NCBI GenBank assembly: GCA_963740205.1
Contig: CAVUDD010000002.1
Span: forward strand, 620,001-684,000
Origin: UBA2137 sp963740205
Lineage (GTDB): Bacteria; Pseudomonadota; Alphaproteobacteria; Micavibrionales; Micavibrionaceae
Reading direction: 5' to 3'
DNA: 64,000 bases
Below the pieces are notes generated by a model. That model searched no databases and was not told where the DNA came from. It saw only the letters and a program-made list of their open reading frames with translations. This document shows positions 9,135 to 18,126 of the stretch, piece by piece. Made by a program: the position numbers and the translations under genes. Position 1 is the stretch's first letter. Every line of letters begins with the position of its first letter.

Positions 9135-10409
9135 ATGAATAATTCTTCTAAAAAATCAATATTTTCATGGGCTTTATACGATTGGGCCAACTCGGCCTTC
9201 TCAACTATTATCCTGACATTTGTTTTTTCCGTTTACTTCACACGCTCGGTCGTTGGGGACGAGGTTCTCGCAGGAGCTTATTGGGGGTATGCCATTGCAG
9301 CAGGTGGTTTAATTATTGCTTTTCTCGCTCCAATCTTAGGCGCAATAGCAGATTTTTCAGGACGAACCCGCCTATGGATAGGCTCTCTTACATTCTATGC
9401 CGCACTTGCAACGGTAGGGCTTTATTTTATTTCGCCAGAGGCATCCTCACTCCAAATTTTTATGGCGTTATTCCTTGTCGTATTCGCCCTTATCACCATT
9501 GAGCTTGCTATTGTATTTTGCAACGCCCAACTTCCCCTTATCGCCTCCAAAGAAAAAATTGGACGTATTTCAGGCTGGGGTTGGGCATTAGGGTATATAG
9601 GCGGATTAACCTCTCTCATCATAGCGCTTATTTGTTTAACTGGCTTGGGTGAGAGCCTGCCGCCTCTCATTAACCTGCCAACGGAAAACATGGAGAATGT
9701 TCGAGCAAGCGCCATTTTGGTGGCAATATGGATGATTGTTTTCACGATCCCACTTTTAATATTTACCCCCGACTTGCCAAGACGCGAGATCTCACGATTA
9801 AAGGCCATTAAAAAAGGCTTGGCTCAACTTTGGCAAAGTATTCTTTCCATCAAATCCTATAGTAACCTTGTCCGTTTCCTGATTGCCTCGGCACTTTACA
9901 GAGATGGTTTGGCCACATTATTTGCGCTTGGGGGCGTTTATGCCGCAGCTACCTATGGCATGGAATTTACTGACATCTTGCTGTTTGCAGTTGGTCTTAA
10001 CGTTACAGCAGGTATTGGTGCTTTTGCCTTTTCCTTTATGGATGATAAGGCGGGTTCAAAGAAGACCATCATGCTCAGTCTCATTTTCCTCATTTTAACA
10101 GGTATCGCCATTTTATTTGCCCCTGATAAAACAACATTCATTCTTATTGCTTTGGTGCTCGGATTATTTGTTGGTCCTGTTCAGGCAGCAAGCAGAACAA
10201 TGGCTGGAAGGCTTGCACCAGAGAATATGACAGCACAAATTTATGGGCTTTATGCCTTTACAGGAAAATCTATCGCTTTTTTAGGCCCCTTATCCTATGG
10301 ACTTTTTACGCAAATCTGGGACACTCAAAAGGCAGGGCTAATAAGCATAATTTTATTCTGGGTTGCTGGGTTAATCCTACTGAATTTTGTGAAAGAGAAA
10401 CATGACTAA
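9135..10409 (+). CDS. UMF1/Atg22-like major facilitator transporter
   Basis: This is a 424-residue polytopic membrane protein with about 12 hydrophobic segments. The N-terminus reads SWALYDWANSAFSTII, the hallmark of the UMF1 family (vacuole effluxer Atg22-like MFS). GWGWALGYIGG lies near residue 150. Substrates of bacterial members are mostly unknown; efflux of small metabolites is the usual guess. An ATG at 9135 is preferred to the GTG immediately before it. The last bases overlap the start of the amidase gene by 8, so the two are probably translated together. Confidence 0.85.
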   Translation: MNNSSKKSIFSWALYDWANSAFSTIILTFVFSVYFTRSVVGDEVLAGAYWGYAIAAGGLIIAFLAPILGAIADFSGRTRLWIGSLTFYAALATVGLYFISPEASSLQIFMALFLVVFALITIELAIVFCNAQLPLIASKEKIGRISGWGWALGYIGGLTSLIIALICLTGLGESLPPLINLPTENMENVRASAILVAIWMIVFTIPLLIFTPDLPRREISRLKAIKKGLAQLWQSILSIKSYSNLVRFLIASALYRDGLATLFALGGVYAAATYGMEFTDILLFAVGLNVTAGIGAFAFSFMDDKAGSKKTIMLSLIFLILTGIAILFAPDKTTFILIALVLGLFVGPVQAASRTMAGRLAPENMTAQIYGLYAFTGKSIAFLGPLSYGLFTQIWDTQKAGLISIILFWVAGLILLNFVKEKHD

Positions 10410-11091
10410 GTCCCACAATTTTGATGAACGTGCAAATGGCGTAACTCCTGCCTACCTCATCTTGCATTTTACAGGCACCGAAACCGCGCAAGAAGCCTTA
10501 AACGTTTATGCCGATGAAGCAGCAAAATTGAGTGCGCATTATTTGGTCGATATTGATGGCACTGTTCACACCCTTGTTGATGAAGACAAACGCGCTTGGC
10601 ATGCCGGTAAATCTTATTGGAATGGTATTACCGATATGAATTCACATTCCATTGGTATTGAGATTGTGAATGCAGGGTACAAGGATGAAGCAACTCCTTT
10701 TCCTGATGCGCAAATTGAGGCTTTAGTTGAATTATGCGCAGGAATATACACTCGTCATCCAAACATTCTCGCTCTTGGTCATTCAGATATCGCGCCTGGT
10801 CGCAAAATTGACCCTGGTCATTTGTTTCCTTGGGAAAAACTGGCGGAAAACAATATTGGTTTTTGGCCTACCCCGGAAAAAGAGGATTTTGACAGTAACA
10901 CGGGACTGCTTTCGGCACTTAAGCAAATTGGCTATAACCCTGAGTGCGAAGCAGTTGTATTAGTGAGAGAATTTCAGCGTCATTTTGAGCCAGAGGTCTT
11001 CAATAGAGGTGAACAAGGGCAATCAACCGACAAAACCCACGCACTTGCAAATTGGCTGTTAAGAAAAATGAATAACAATTCTTACTCTTGA
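10402..11091 (+). CDS. N-acetylmuramoyl-L-alanine amidase, AmiD-like
   Basis: This Amidase_2 (PGRP-like) zinc amidase cleaves the MurNAc-L-Ala bond in peptidoglycan or anhydro-muropeptides. In its 229 residues the N-terminal domain carries the zinc histidine in LILHFTG, the HYLVDIDG strand, RAWHAGKSYW, SIGIEIVN and, at the C-terminal end of the domain, GHSDIAPGRKIDPG. Residues ~165-225 look like a peptidoglycan-binding helical domain (LKQIGY, REFQRHF). No signal peptide is evident, so a cytoplasmic recycling role like AmpD is as likely as an envelope role. It overlaps the transporter, a possible muropeptide partner (inference). Confidence 0.88.
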   Translation: MTKSHNFDERANGVTPAYLILHFTGTETAQEALNVYADEAAKLSAHYLVDIDGTVHTLVDEDKRAWHAGKSYWNGITDMNSHSIGIEIVNAGYKDEATPFPDAQIEALVELCAGIYTRHPNILALGHSDIAPGRKIDPGHLFPWEKLAENNIGFWPTPEKEDFDSNTGLLSALKQIGYNPECEAVVLVREFQRHFEPEVFNRGEQGQSTDKTHALANWLLRKMNNNSYS

Positions 11092-11627
11092 GATAGCCTT
11101 TGCAGCGCAACTCTTGCCTGCTCTCTCTTCCATTCTGGATTGGCTTCATTTTCTGCTTCATTTTGAAAAGCTTCTCTAACAAGAGGAAGAGCCACATCTC
11201 TTCGCTCCTCATTCGCGTGAAACCCCCAATAAACTCTCAAATCTCCTGGCGGTAATGCTCTATCACCACCCCAAGTAATCAATGCTCGTTTTGCATCACC
11301 ATCAAACAATATTTTAATTGCAGGAACTTCGTCATCTTCACGTTTTCTTACAATTTCAACGTCAATGCTTTCTTGCATTGAAGCGCTTAATTTATTTACC
11401 TTAGAGGCCGCAAAGAAGATACGCGTAGCATCACCAAAAGATTTATTTTCTCTGGCACGATGATAGCATTTTTCAATGAGATCTTCAGGGATCAACCGCG
11501 CAAAATCCTCTGATTGAAGATTAGCTTCAATCAAGTAAGTAAAAGCATCTATACGATAGGCATCATATGCCTTTTCAGTCTCTCTAATTAGAAATCTTAT
11601 ATTATCTAGCTTTGCGTTATCTAACAT
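11082..11627 (-). CDS. Conserved-looking protein of unknown function, 181 residues
   Basis: A soluble, charged protein with no signal peptide or membrane segment and no family that I recognise. The N-terminal 95 residues look alpha-helical (RETEKAYDAYRIDAFTYL); the C-terminal part contains ITWGGDRALPPGDLRVYWGFHANEERR, quoted here in two pieces as ITWGGDRALPPG and DLRVYWGFHANEERR, followed by a basic/acidic helix. It is convergent with the amidase gene, overlapping its 3' end by 10 bases. Codon use resembles the neighbours. It appears monocistronic. Confidence 0.7.
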   Translation of the reverse strand: MLDNAKLDNIRFLIRETEKAYDAYRIDAFTYLIEANLQSEDFARLIPEDLIEKCYHRARENKSFGDATRIFFAASKVNKLSASMQESIDVEIVRKREDDEVPAIKILFDGDAKRALITWGGDRALPPGDLRVYWGFHANEERRDVALPLVREAFQNEAENEANPEWKREQARVALQRLSQE

Positions 11628-11732
11628 TCTTAAGCCCTGTTCATTAAAGTTGCTGCTTTCTAACTAAATTAGTATATTATGTCAAGAAACTATTTTTATT
11701 GATTATATATGCTTAAAAATCTTATAACCCAC

Positions 11733-12090
<358 letters not shown>

Positions 12091-12092
12091 TT

Positions 12093-12287
12093 TTACATTT
12101 CCAGCTTAGTACGAATTGCCTCGCCTGTTGACTCGTCTTGCGTAACCCAGAATTGGGTCTTACCAGATTGAGAAATTTCTACGAAACCCGAGCCTCTTGG
12201 AAGATCAGTACAACCTTCTAGATGCTGATTTGCTAATGCTTTTAAATTAATTGGGTTTGGGTCCATGCGGAATCGACGCTTACTCAT
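12093..12287 (-). CDS. Small basic protein of unknown function, 64 residues
   Basis: I prefer the ATG at 12287 (MSKRRFRMDPNP) because an AGGGAG ribosome-binding site lies 8 bases upstream. The product is small and starts with a basic cluster, has one cysteine and ends in a strand-like GKTQFWVTQDESTGE segment. No family is recognised. It faces rnpB, ending 2 bases after that gene. Confidence 0.65.
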   Translation of the reverse strand: MSKRRFRMDPNPINLKALANQHLEGCTDLPRGSGFVEISQSGKTQFWVTQDESTGEAIRTKLEM

Positions 12288-12348
12288 AATAACTACTCCC
12301 TGTTTGTAGAGTAGCTTCATAAACATATCAAAAAATTATGTCAACAAA

Positions 12349-12684
12349 TTAAACCGCGAAGGATGTCCCGCATCCGCAAGATGAAACCGCGTTCGGGTTA
12401 ATGATTTTAAATTCTTCGCCCATCAGACTGGTTTCAAAATCGACCTTTGAACCCTTTAGGATATCAAGAGACATGGTATCAATAACAACAGCGTTGGAGA
12501 AAACAAGATCGTCTTTTGCAACTGACTCGTCCCAATCCAGCTTGTACTGGTAACCAGAACAGCCCCCACCCTCGACAAGTATGCGCAGTCGAATGGCCGA
12601 AGCATTCTTTTCTGCGCGCACTGCTTCGATACGCTCAATTGCTTTTCCAGTTATGTTCAGGTCTTGTGGTGCGGGATTAGTCAT
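12349..12684 (-). CDS. erpA: ErpA/IscA-type iron-sulfur carrier
   Basis: A-type carrier proteins receive Fe-S clusters and pass them to apo-enzymes. Read from ATG 12684 the protein is 111 residues, the usual family length, with the three ligand cysteines at 42 (GGGCSGYQY), 103 and 105 (SSCGCGTSF). An upstream TTG/ATG-extended frame would add a non-conserved leader and overlap dgt. It is divergent from dgt across a 76-base gap, an arrangement common in Alphaproteobacteria. ErpA versus IscA/SufA cannot be separated by eye. Confidence 0.9.
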   Translation of the reverse strand: MTNPAPQDLNITGKAIERIEAVRAEKNASAIRLRILVEGGGCSGYQYKLDWDESVAKDDLVFSNAVVIDTMSLDILKGSKVDFETSLMGEEFKIINPNAVSSCGCGTSFAV

Positions 12685-12760
12685 GGATTTATGATATAGA
12701 AGTCTGTATGGTTTTGGAAAGTGATTTATCGCATTTAACAAAAACATATCCGTCTGTTCC

Positions 12761-13969
12761 ATGACACAAGAACCCGCCTATAATTATTGCGCCCTGCCTT
12801 TGGCAGCCTATGCCTGTCGCCCTGACATGAGCAAAGGAAGAATTTATGCCGAAGAGGGAAGCGAACATCGCACCTGTTTTCAGCGTGACCGCGACCGCAT
12901 TATTCATTCCAGCGCATTTCGTCGTCTCAAAGATAAAACACAAGTGTTTATTTATGACGAAGGTGACCATTTTAGAACGCGCCTGACACATACCTTGGAA
13001 GTTTCGCAAATTACACGGTCATTAGCGCGCGCCTTGTTCGTAAATGAGGATTTAGCAGAGGGCATAGCCTTGGCACATGATTTGGGTCACACACCTTTTG
13101 CCCATCTTGGTGAGGAGGCGTTGCATGATTGCATGTTGCCCTATGGTGGATTTGACCATAACGACCAGTCATTACGCATACTTGTTCTGCTCGAAAAAAA
13201 ATATCCTGAATGGGATGGACTGAACCTGACATGGGAAAGCCTTGAGGGCGTTGCCAAGCACAACGGTCCTTTGCCGCAGAACAAACAGGATAATTTGTCC
13301 GATACCTTGGTTTTATTACAGTCACAAACAGATTTAAGGCTAGATACTTTCGCCTCCGTAGAGGCTCAGGTTGCGGCACTATCCGATGATATTGCCTATA
13401 ATAACCATGATGTGGAGGACGGCTTACGCGCAGAAATGTTTACGTTGCAGGATTTAAAAGATATCCCCTTACTTGAAAAACATATTACTGCAACAGAAAC
13501 CAAATATTCTGGTCTTTCACCAAAGATGAAATCACAAGAGGTTATCCGCCGTATGATTGGTGACATGGTCGCCGATGTTCTGGCGACAAGCAAAATCAAC
13601 CTTGCAAAACTGCCAGAACAATCCCCCGAGGCGGTGCGCATGGCCGGCAAACAAATGGTCGCGTTTTCTGAGGGTATGTTAAAAGACGTCAACATCCTGC
13701 GTAGTTTTCTTTACGAACGCATGTATAAGCATGAGCGTCTGCTTCAACTGTCTCGCGAGGTTAAACCTATTCTCACCGATCTTTTTTCTGCTTACATGAA
13801 CAATACAAATGAACTTCCCGAAAAATGGCAAGAACGTCTTAACAGCAGTGATAAAACAACAAAAGCAAAGCATGTTTGCGATTATATCGCAGGTATGACA
13901 GACCGTTTTGCCATGACAGAGCATGAAAGGCTTTTTCAGGCGATAGACAAGACCGATAAGATTTCCTAA
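12761..13969 (+). CDS. dgt: Deoxyguanosinetriphosphate triphosphohydrolase-like protein
   Basis: This is an HD-domain dNTP triphosphohydrolase of the dGTPase-like type 2 family, which hydrolyses dNTPs to nucleoside and triphosphate. In 402 residues the metal-binding residues are H77 (RLTHTLEV), H106-D107 (ALAHDLGHTP) and the later DDIAYNNHDVEDG segment, all as expected. The N-terminus is ordinary for the family. In many Alphaproteobacteria argS lies directly downstream; here a SPOR-domain gene follows after 46 bases. Confidence 0.94.
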   Translation: MTQEPAYNYCALPLAAYACRPDMSKGRIYAEEGSEHRTCFQRDRDRIIHSSAFRRLKDKTQVFIYDEGDHFRTRLTHTLEVSQITRSLARALFVNEDLAEGIALAHDLGHTPFAHLGEEALHDCMLPYGGFDHNDQSLRILVLLEKKYPEWDGLNLTWESLEGVAKHNGPLPQNKQDNLSDTLVLLQSQTDLRLDTFASVEAQVAALSDDIAYNNHDVEDGLRAEMFTLQDLKDIPLLEKHITATETKYSGLSPKMKSQEVIRRMIGDMVADVLATSKINLAKLPEQSPEAVRMAGKQMVAFSEGMLKDVNILRSFLYERMYKHERLLQLSREVKPILTDLFSAYMNNTNELPEKWQERLNSSDKTTKAKHVCDYIAGMTDRFAMTEHERLFQAIDKTDKIS

Positions 13970-14015
13970 ACTTTCAAAGCAAAGATTCGCATGACACCCC
14001 AAAGGAGCAAGTACA

Positions 14016-15074
14016 ATGGCAGGTAATGATTTTGATGATCCAGATGGTTTTTTTGACCGCGTATTAAAAAGCACAAGCGGACAATCGCAGTTCTGGGCAA
14101 GGCGTTCTTTTTGGGGCGCAATCCTTATGTCATTTGCCGTTATCGCACTGGTAAGCGTTATATGGCTGTCATATGTCAGTGGCTCTGATGCGACTGATGA
14201 GAACAACCTGCCTTTGATTGAAGCCAGCGATAATCCCTATCGTGAAACACCTGAAAATCCAGGTGGTCTTGATATTGATAATCAAGACAGCGTTATTTTC
14301 GAAGCCATGCGCGGTGAAGATGATGCAGGCGAAATCGAGAATTTGTTAGAAGACGAAGAACAACCTTCCCGTGACATTGTCCTCGAAGAAGGTGGTATGG
14401 ATGTTGCTGAAGACGATGGTGAGGCGTTGACCGATGAGGAAATCGCAATGCTAAAGGCACGCCTAGATGCCAAAAGAAGTGGGACAAGCGTTGACGATAT
14501 CTTGATTAGTGAAAATGCAAGCACAACAGACGAAACTGAAGTAGTCGGCTTGCCAGAACGTGGTGAATTTGCGGAGAGCGATACGCCCAAGGAAGCACCA
14601 GAAGAAACATTGGCTTATGTAAGATCCGTTCTTGATAAAAAGGATCTGAAAGTGGATGCGCCTGAAACGGATAGTTTGAAGGCTGTAGAGACAACCGCGC
14701 CTACCCCTGTTGTTGAAGCAGAACCAGAAGTCAAACCTGAACCTACCCCTGCACCTACTCCAGTAGTTAAAGAAGAGCCAAAACCTGTTACAACAGCGTC
14801 CGTATCAACATCAACAGGCACAGGTCCAGACAGATATATTCAACTTGGCAGTTTCAAAGATCGCGAAAGTGCAATGTCTTTGTGGTCATCCATGAACAAA
14901 GACTTTCCAAATCTATTTGATGAATTAACGCTTCGTGTTCAGGAGGCCGACCTTGGCGATAAGGGTATCTATTACCGTGCCCAAGCTGGTGTTGTTCCAG
15001 AAACCAAAGCGCGTGAAATCTGCGCTGCCATTCTTGCCAAGAAACCTGGTGGCTGTTTAGTCGCCAAGCCTTAA
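14016..15074 (+). CDS. SPOR-domain membrane protein
   Basis: This is a 352-residue bitopic protein: a cytoplasmic N-terminus, a membrane segment at about residues 32-53, a long acidic and then proline-rich periplasmic linker (EPEVKPEPTPAPTPV), and a C-terminal SPOR domain from about residue 270 (RYIQLGSFKDRESAM ... YRAQAGVV). SPOR domains bind glycan strands stripped of stem peptides at division sites. A good ribosome-binding site (AAAGGAGC) precedes the ATG. Its position between dgt and nagZ matches the conserved alphaproteobacterial order, except that argS is absent. The role as a division or peptidoglycan protein is inferred. Confidence 0.9.
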   Translation: MAGNDFDDPDGFFDRVLKSTSGQSQFWARRSFWGAILMSFAVIALVSVIWLSYVSGSDATDENNLPLIEASDNPYRETPENPGGLDIDNQDSVIFEAMRGEDDAGEIENLLEDEEQPSRDIVLEEGGMDVAEDDGEALTDEEIAMLKARLDAKRSGTSVDDILISENASTTDETEVVGLPERGEFAESDTPKEAPEETLAYVRSVLDKKDLKVDAPETDSLKAVETTAPTPVVEAEPEVKPEPTPAPTPVVKEEPKPVTTASVSTSTGTGPDRYIQLGSFKDRESAMSLWSSMNKDFPNLFDELTLRVQEADLGDKGIYYRAQAGVVPETKAREICAAILAKKPGGCLVAKP

Positions 15075-15077
15075 AGC

Positions 15078-16016
15078 ATGTCACATCTTGCAGCCATCTT
15101 CTCACTTGAAGGGTTAGAACCCCGAGCCGAGGAGTTGGCGTGCTTTGAGCATGCAAAACCTGCTGGCTTTATTCTCTTTAAGCGCAACATTGACAACCCC
15201 ACTCAACTCAAGACGCTGACACAGAGTCTAAAGCGCTCAACGGGATGGGATTGCCCTATACTGATTGATCAGGAAGGTGGACGCGTACAAAGAATGGGCG
15301 CTCCTCATTGGCCGCCTTATCCAGCGGCTCTCGCCTATGAAGGAAACACTCAAGCACTTAAACAAGCTATGCAACATATGGCCGAGGATTTAACAGCAAG
15401 CGGCGTTACTGTGAATTGTGCTCCTACATTGGATATTTTGACTGAAGCCACGGATAATTCTATTGGTGACAGAGCATTTGGGCATGACGTTGAAACGGTG
15501 ACAAGTTGCGGTCGCGCCGTAATAGATGGATTTTTATCGCGAGGTGTTACGCCTGTTATTAAGCATATGCCTGGACAAGGACGCGCAGAAGTCGATAGCC
15601 ACATTTCGTTACCTGTAGTTGAAACCACACATAAAACACTGTCGCTGAACGACTTCCTACCTTTTAAAACACTCGCGCATGCTTATGGTTCTCGCATATG
15701 GGGCATGGTGGCACATATTCTTTACACTGATATTGATGCTGAATTGCCGTCCACGTTATCTCCGAAAATAATTAAAAATATCATTCGCGATGAAATTGGA
15801 TTAAGTGGCTTCCTTTTAAGCGATGATATCTCAATGGGTGCACTTGCCCCCTATGGCGATGAAATTATACGCAGTATAAAGACGCTTGAGGCTGGCTGTG
15901 ACGCAACACTTTATTGCAAAGGTGAATTGGAACACATGAAGGCGCTGTCCGATGCACTCCCTAGACTTGAGGGCAAAGCTTTAGAACGCTTCAAAGCCAC
16001 GTGGAGTAACTCATGA
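15078..16016 (+). CDS. nagZ: NagZ, beta-N-acetylhexosaminidase
   Basis: This GH3 enzyme removes GlcNAc from GlcNAc-anhydroMurNAc peptides during cell wall recycling in the cytoplasm. The protein is 312 residues, the short single-domain GH3 form. Visible motifs are DQEGGRVQRMG, GDRAFGHD, KHMPGQGRAEVDSH (family KHFPG...DSH, with the catalytic His in the second part) near residue 162, and the nucleophile loop SDDISMGAL near 248. It begins 3 bases after the SPOR gene stop and overlaps the next gene by ATGA, so these three form one unit. Confidence 0.95.
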   Translation: MSHLAAIFSLEGLEPRAEELACFEHAKPAGFILFKRNIDNPTQLKTLTQSLKRSTGWDCPILIDQEGGRVQRMGAPHWPPYPAALAYEGNTQALKQAMQHMAEDLTASGVTVNCAPTLDILTEATDNSIGDRAFGHDVETVTSCGRAVIDGFLSRGVTPVIKHMPGQGRAEVDSHISLPVVETTHKTLSLNDFLPFKTLAHAYGSRIWGMVAHILYTDIDAELPSTLSPKIIKNIIRDEIGLSGFLLSDDISMGALAPYGDEIIRSIKTLEAGCDATLYCKGELEHMKALSDALPRLEGKALERFKATWSNS

Positions 16017-16525
16017 CAGCATCCATTCTATTTTTCTTGGCCTTCTTTTTATTGATTGCAGGCTTCGTGCTTCTCACTATCCTTTACGTTGTTGATCTTA
16101 AAACCATGTATTTACCCGATAAATATGTTTTTCCCTTTGCACTATGTGGAGTGGGTTTTCATGCTCTAACTGCATTTCTGATATTACCTTTGGAACAAAT
16201 GATATTTGGTGGATTATTTGGTTTCGGGCTTTTGTTTCTGGTACGCCTTTTCGGGAGCATGTATTACAAAACCGAGGCCATGGGCTTTGGCGACGTTAAA
16301 TTATTTGGTGCTGCAGGGTTATGGTTAGGTCCACTGGCACTTGCCTATTCTCTATCTATTGGGGCGTTCTGTGTTGTTTTGCATGGTATTGCGGTTGCCT
16401 TCATCAATAAAAGACGCACAGGCATATTCTCGCTTAAACGCCTTAAGATACCTGCGGGGCCAGGTTTCATAATCGGTATCTCATTGATGATGATACTCAA
16501 TCTGTTTATACCCATGATCGGTTAG
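16013..16525 (+). CDS. A24-family prepilin peptidase (CpaA-like, no methylase domain)
   Basis: A 170-residue polytopic membrane aspartyl protease of the type IV prepilin peptidase family. The two catalytic aspartates are visible in the DLKTMYLPD segment after the first helix and in the GFGDVKLFGA motif near residue 98. It lacks the N-terminal cysteine-rich methyltransferase domain of PilD, as CpaA and archaeal enzymes do. No pilin genes are nearby. In several Alphaproteobacteria scpA-scpB follow nagZ instead. The substrate is unknown. Confidence 0.82.
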   Translation: MTASILFFLAFFLLIAGFVLLTILYVVDLKTMYLPDKYVFPFALCGVGFHALTAFLILPLEQMIFGGLFGFGLLFLVRLFGSMYYKTEAMGFGDVKLFGAAGLWLGPLALAYSLSIGAFCVVLHGIAVAFINKRRTGIFSLKRLKIPAGPGFIIGISLMMILNLFIPMIG

Positions 16526-16549
16526 AACCTCTAATTTCCACTTGAAAGC

Positions 16550-17497
16550 TTGACCAAATCATGGCTATCTCATTGCGATATGGGGACTGACATCAAACAT
16601 CTTTTGGATATTGAAACACTGGAAAAGCGTTTTATCGAGCGCTTGCTTGATAAGGGGCAGGAATTTTCCAAGCGTCTTGAAAACAGAACGTGGAACAGAG
16701 AACGCCTCAAGGGTCGCGTCCTTATCAATATGTTTTTCGAAAACTCCACACGCACACGCACATCTTTTGAAATGGCGGCCTATCGTTTGGGCGCTTCGGT
16801 CATAAATTGGGATGCTTCATCAAGCTCTGCCTCAAAGGGCGAGACTTTTTCAGATACACTTCAATGCATTGCTGGATATAGCCCCGATGGAATTATTGTC
16901 CGTCACAGTGAATTTAAAGCACCCTACACTGTCAAAGCACTCACCAATTGTCCTGTTATCAATGCAGGCGATAGTTGGCGTGCACACCCATCCCAAGCTC
17001 TGCTTGACGCACTAACAATGATACAACACAAGGGCAAGTTAGAGGGTATTACAGTCGCGATTTGCGGGGATGTGTTCCATAGCCGCGTTGCCAGTGATAA
17101 TATCCATTTATTACATAAGATGGGAGCTCATATACGCGTCATTGCACCAGAAATGCTTATGCCCCAGAAACTGCCCTATGAAGATATTGAGACATTCACA
17201 TCCCTTGAAGCAGGACTTCCAGATTGTGACGTTGTGATGATGCTTCGCAATCAAAAGGAGCGTATGGAACAATCGGATATTCCCGATGATGCGGAGTATT
17301 TCAACAACTTTGGCCTAACACAAGAGCGCTTAAAACTTGCCAAACCTGATGCTATCGTTATGCATCCCGCACCGATGAATCGCGGCGTAGAAATTGCCGA
17401 TGATGTGGCCGATGATCCTTACAAATCCGTAATTTTCAAACAAATGGCAAATGGGCTTCCCATGCGCATGGCAATATTGGACACGTATATCGCATGA
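16550..17497 (+). CDS. pyrB: PyrB, aspartate carbamoyltransferase catalytic chain
   Basis: PyrB condenses carbamoyl phosphate with aspartate, the committed step of pyrimidine synthesis. The protein is up to 315 residues. The carbamoyl-phosphate loop FENSTRTRTSFE, the K loop in ASSSASKGETF, HPSQALLDAL and the C-terminal MHPAPMNRGVEI are intact. The start is uncertain: a TTG at 16550 or an ATG at 16580 (MGTDIKHLLDI), which fits the usual family start better. It overlaps plsY by ATGA. pyrC, which commonly separates these two genes in Alphaproteobacteria, is absent. Confidence 0.94.
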   Translation: MTKSWLSHCDMGTDIKHLLDIETLEKRFIERLLDKGQEFSKRLENRTWNRERLKGRVLINMFFENSTRTRTSFEMAAYRLGASVINWDASSSSASKGETFSDTLQCIAGYSPDGIIVRHSEFKAPYTVKALTNCPVINAGDSWRAHPSQALLDALTMIQHKGKLEGITVAICGDVFHSRVASDNIHLLHKMGAHIRVIAPEMLMPQKLPYEDIETFTSLEAGLPDCDVVMMLRNQKERMEQSDIPDDAEYFNNFGLTQERLKLAKPDAIVMHPAPMNRGVEIADDVADDPYKSVIFKQMANGLPMRMAILDTYIA

Positions 17498-18126
17498 TAG
17501 AAACAATTATAAATCACGTTCAAGGAACTGGATTAATGGGACTGATAGGCGGTTACCTACTTGGTTCAATTCCCTTTGGTCTTGTCCTATGTTTTATGGC
17601 TGGTTATGGAGATATCCGTAAAATTGGATCGGGTAATATTGGTGCAACTAACGTCTTGCGCACAGGCAACAAACCTCTTGCCTTGCTTACTCTTATTCTG
17701 GACAGCTCAAAAGGTGCAATAGCAGTTCTTACGGCTGCTTACTTTTCCGACACACACGCCATGTTTGGTGCAGCATTGGGCGCAGTTCTTGGCCATAACT
17801 TCCCTATCTGGCTTAAATTCAAGGGCGGTAAAGGCATTGCGACGACATTTGGTACAATTATAGCACTGGCTTGGCCAATCGGTCTTATGGCTTGTCTGAC
17901 GTGGCTAGCGAGTGCGGTATTATTCCGCACATCATCTTTGGCCGCCCTTATTGCCATGGCATGTGCTCCTGTTTATGCACTTTATATGGGGTATGAAAAC
18001 ATGTTCCATCTTTTACTAGCGCTTGCAATTCTTGCCTATATTCGTCATCAAGCCAATATCAGGCGTATCTTTGCAGGCACAGAGCCTAAAATAGGCGACA
18101 AGAAAAAAGATAAGCATAAAAAATGA
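17494..18126 (+). CDS. plsY: PlsY, acyl-phosphate:glycerol-3-phosphate acyltransferase
   Basis: PlsY makes lysophosphatidate from acyl-phosphate in the inner membrane, the entry to phospholipid synthesis. The 210-residue protein has five or so hydrophobic segments and the family motifs GSIPFG, GSGNIGATNVLR, and FKGGKGIAT. The C-terminus is lysine-rich. It is coupled by ATGA overlaps to pyrB upstream and dprA downstream. Confidence 0.95.
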   Translation: MIETIINHVQGTGLMGLIGGYLLGSIPFGLVLCFMAGYGDIRKIGSGNIGATNVLRTGNKPLALLTLILDSSKGAIAVLTAAYFSDTHAMFGAALGAVLGHNFPIWLKFKGGKGIATTFGTIIALAWPIGLMACLTWLASAVLFRTSSLAALIAMACAPVYALYMGYENMFHLLLALAILAYIRHQANIRRIFAGTEPKIGDKKKDKHKK

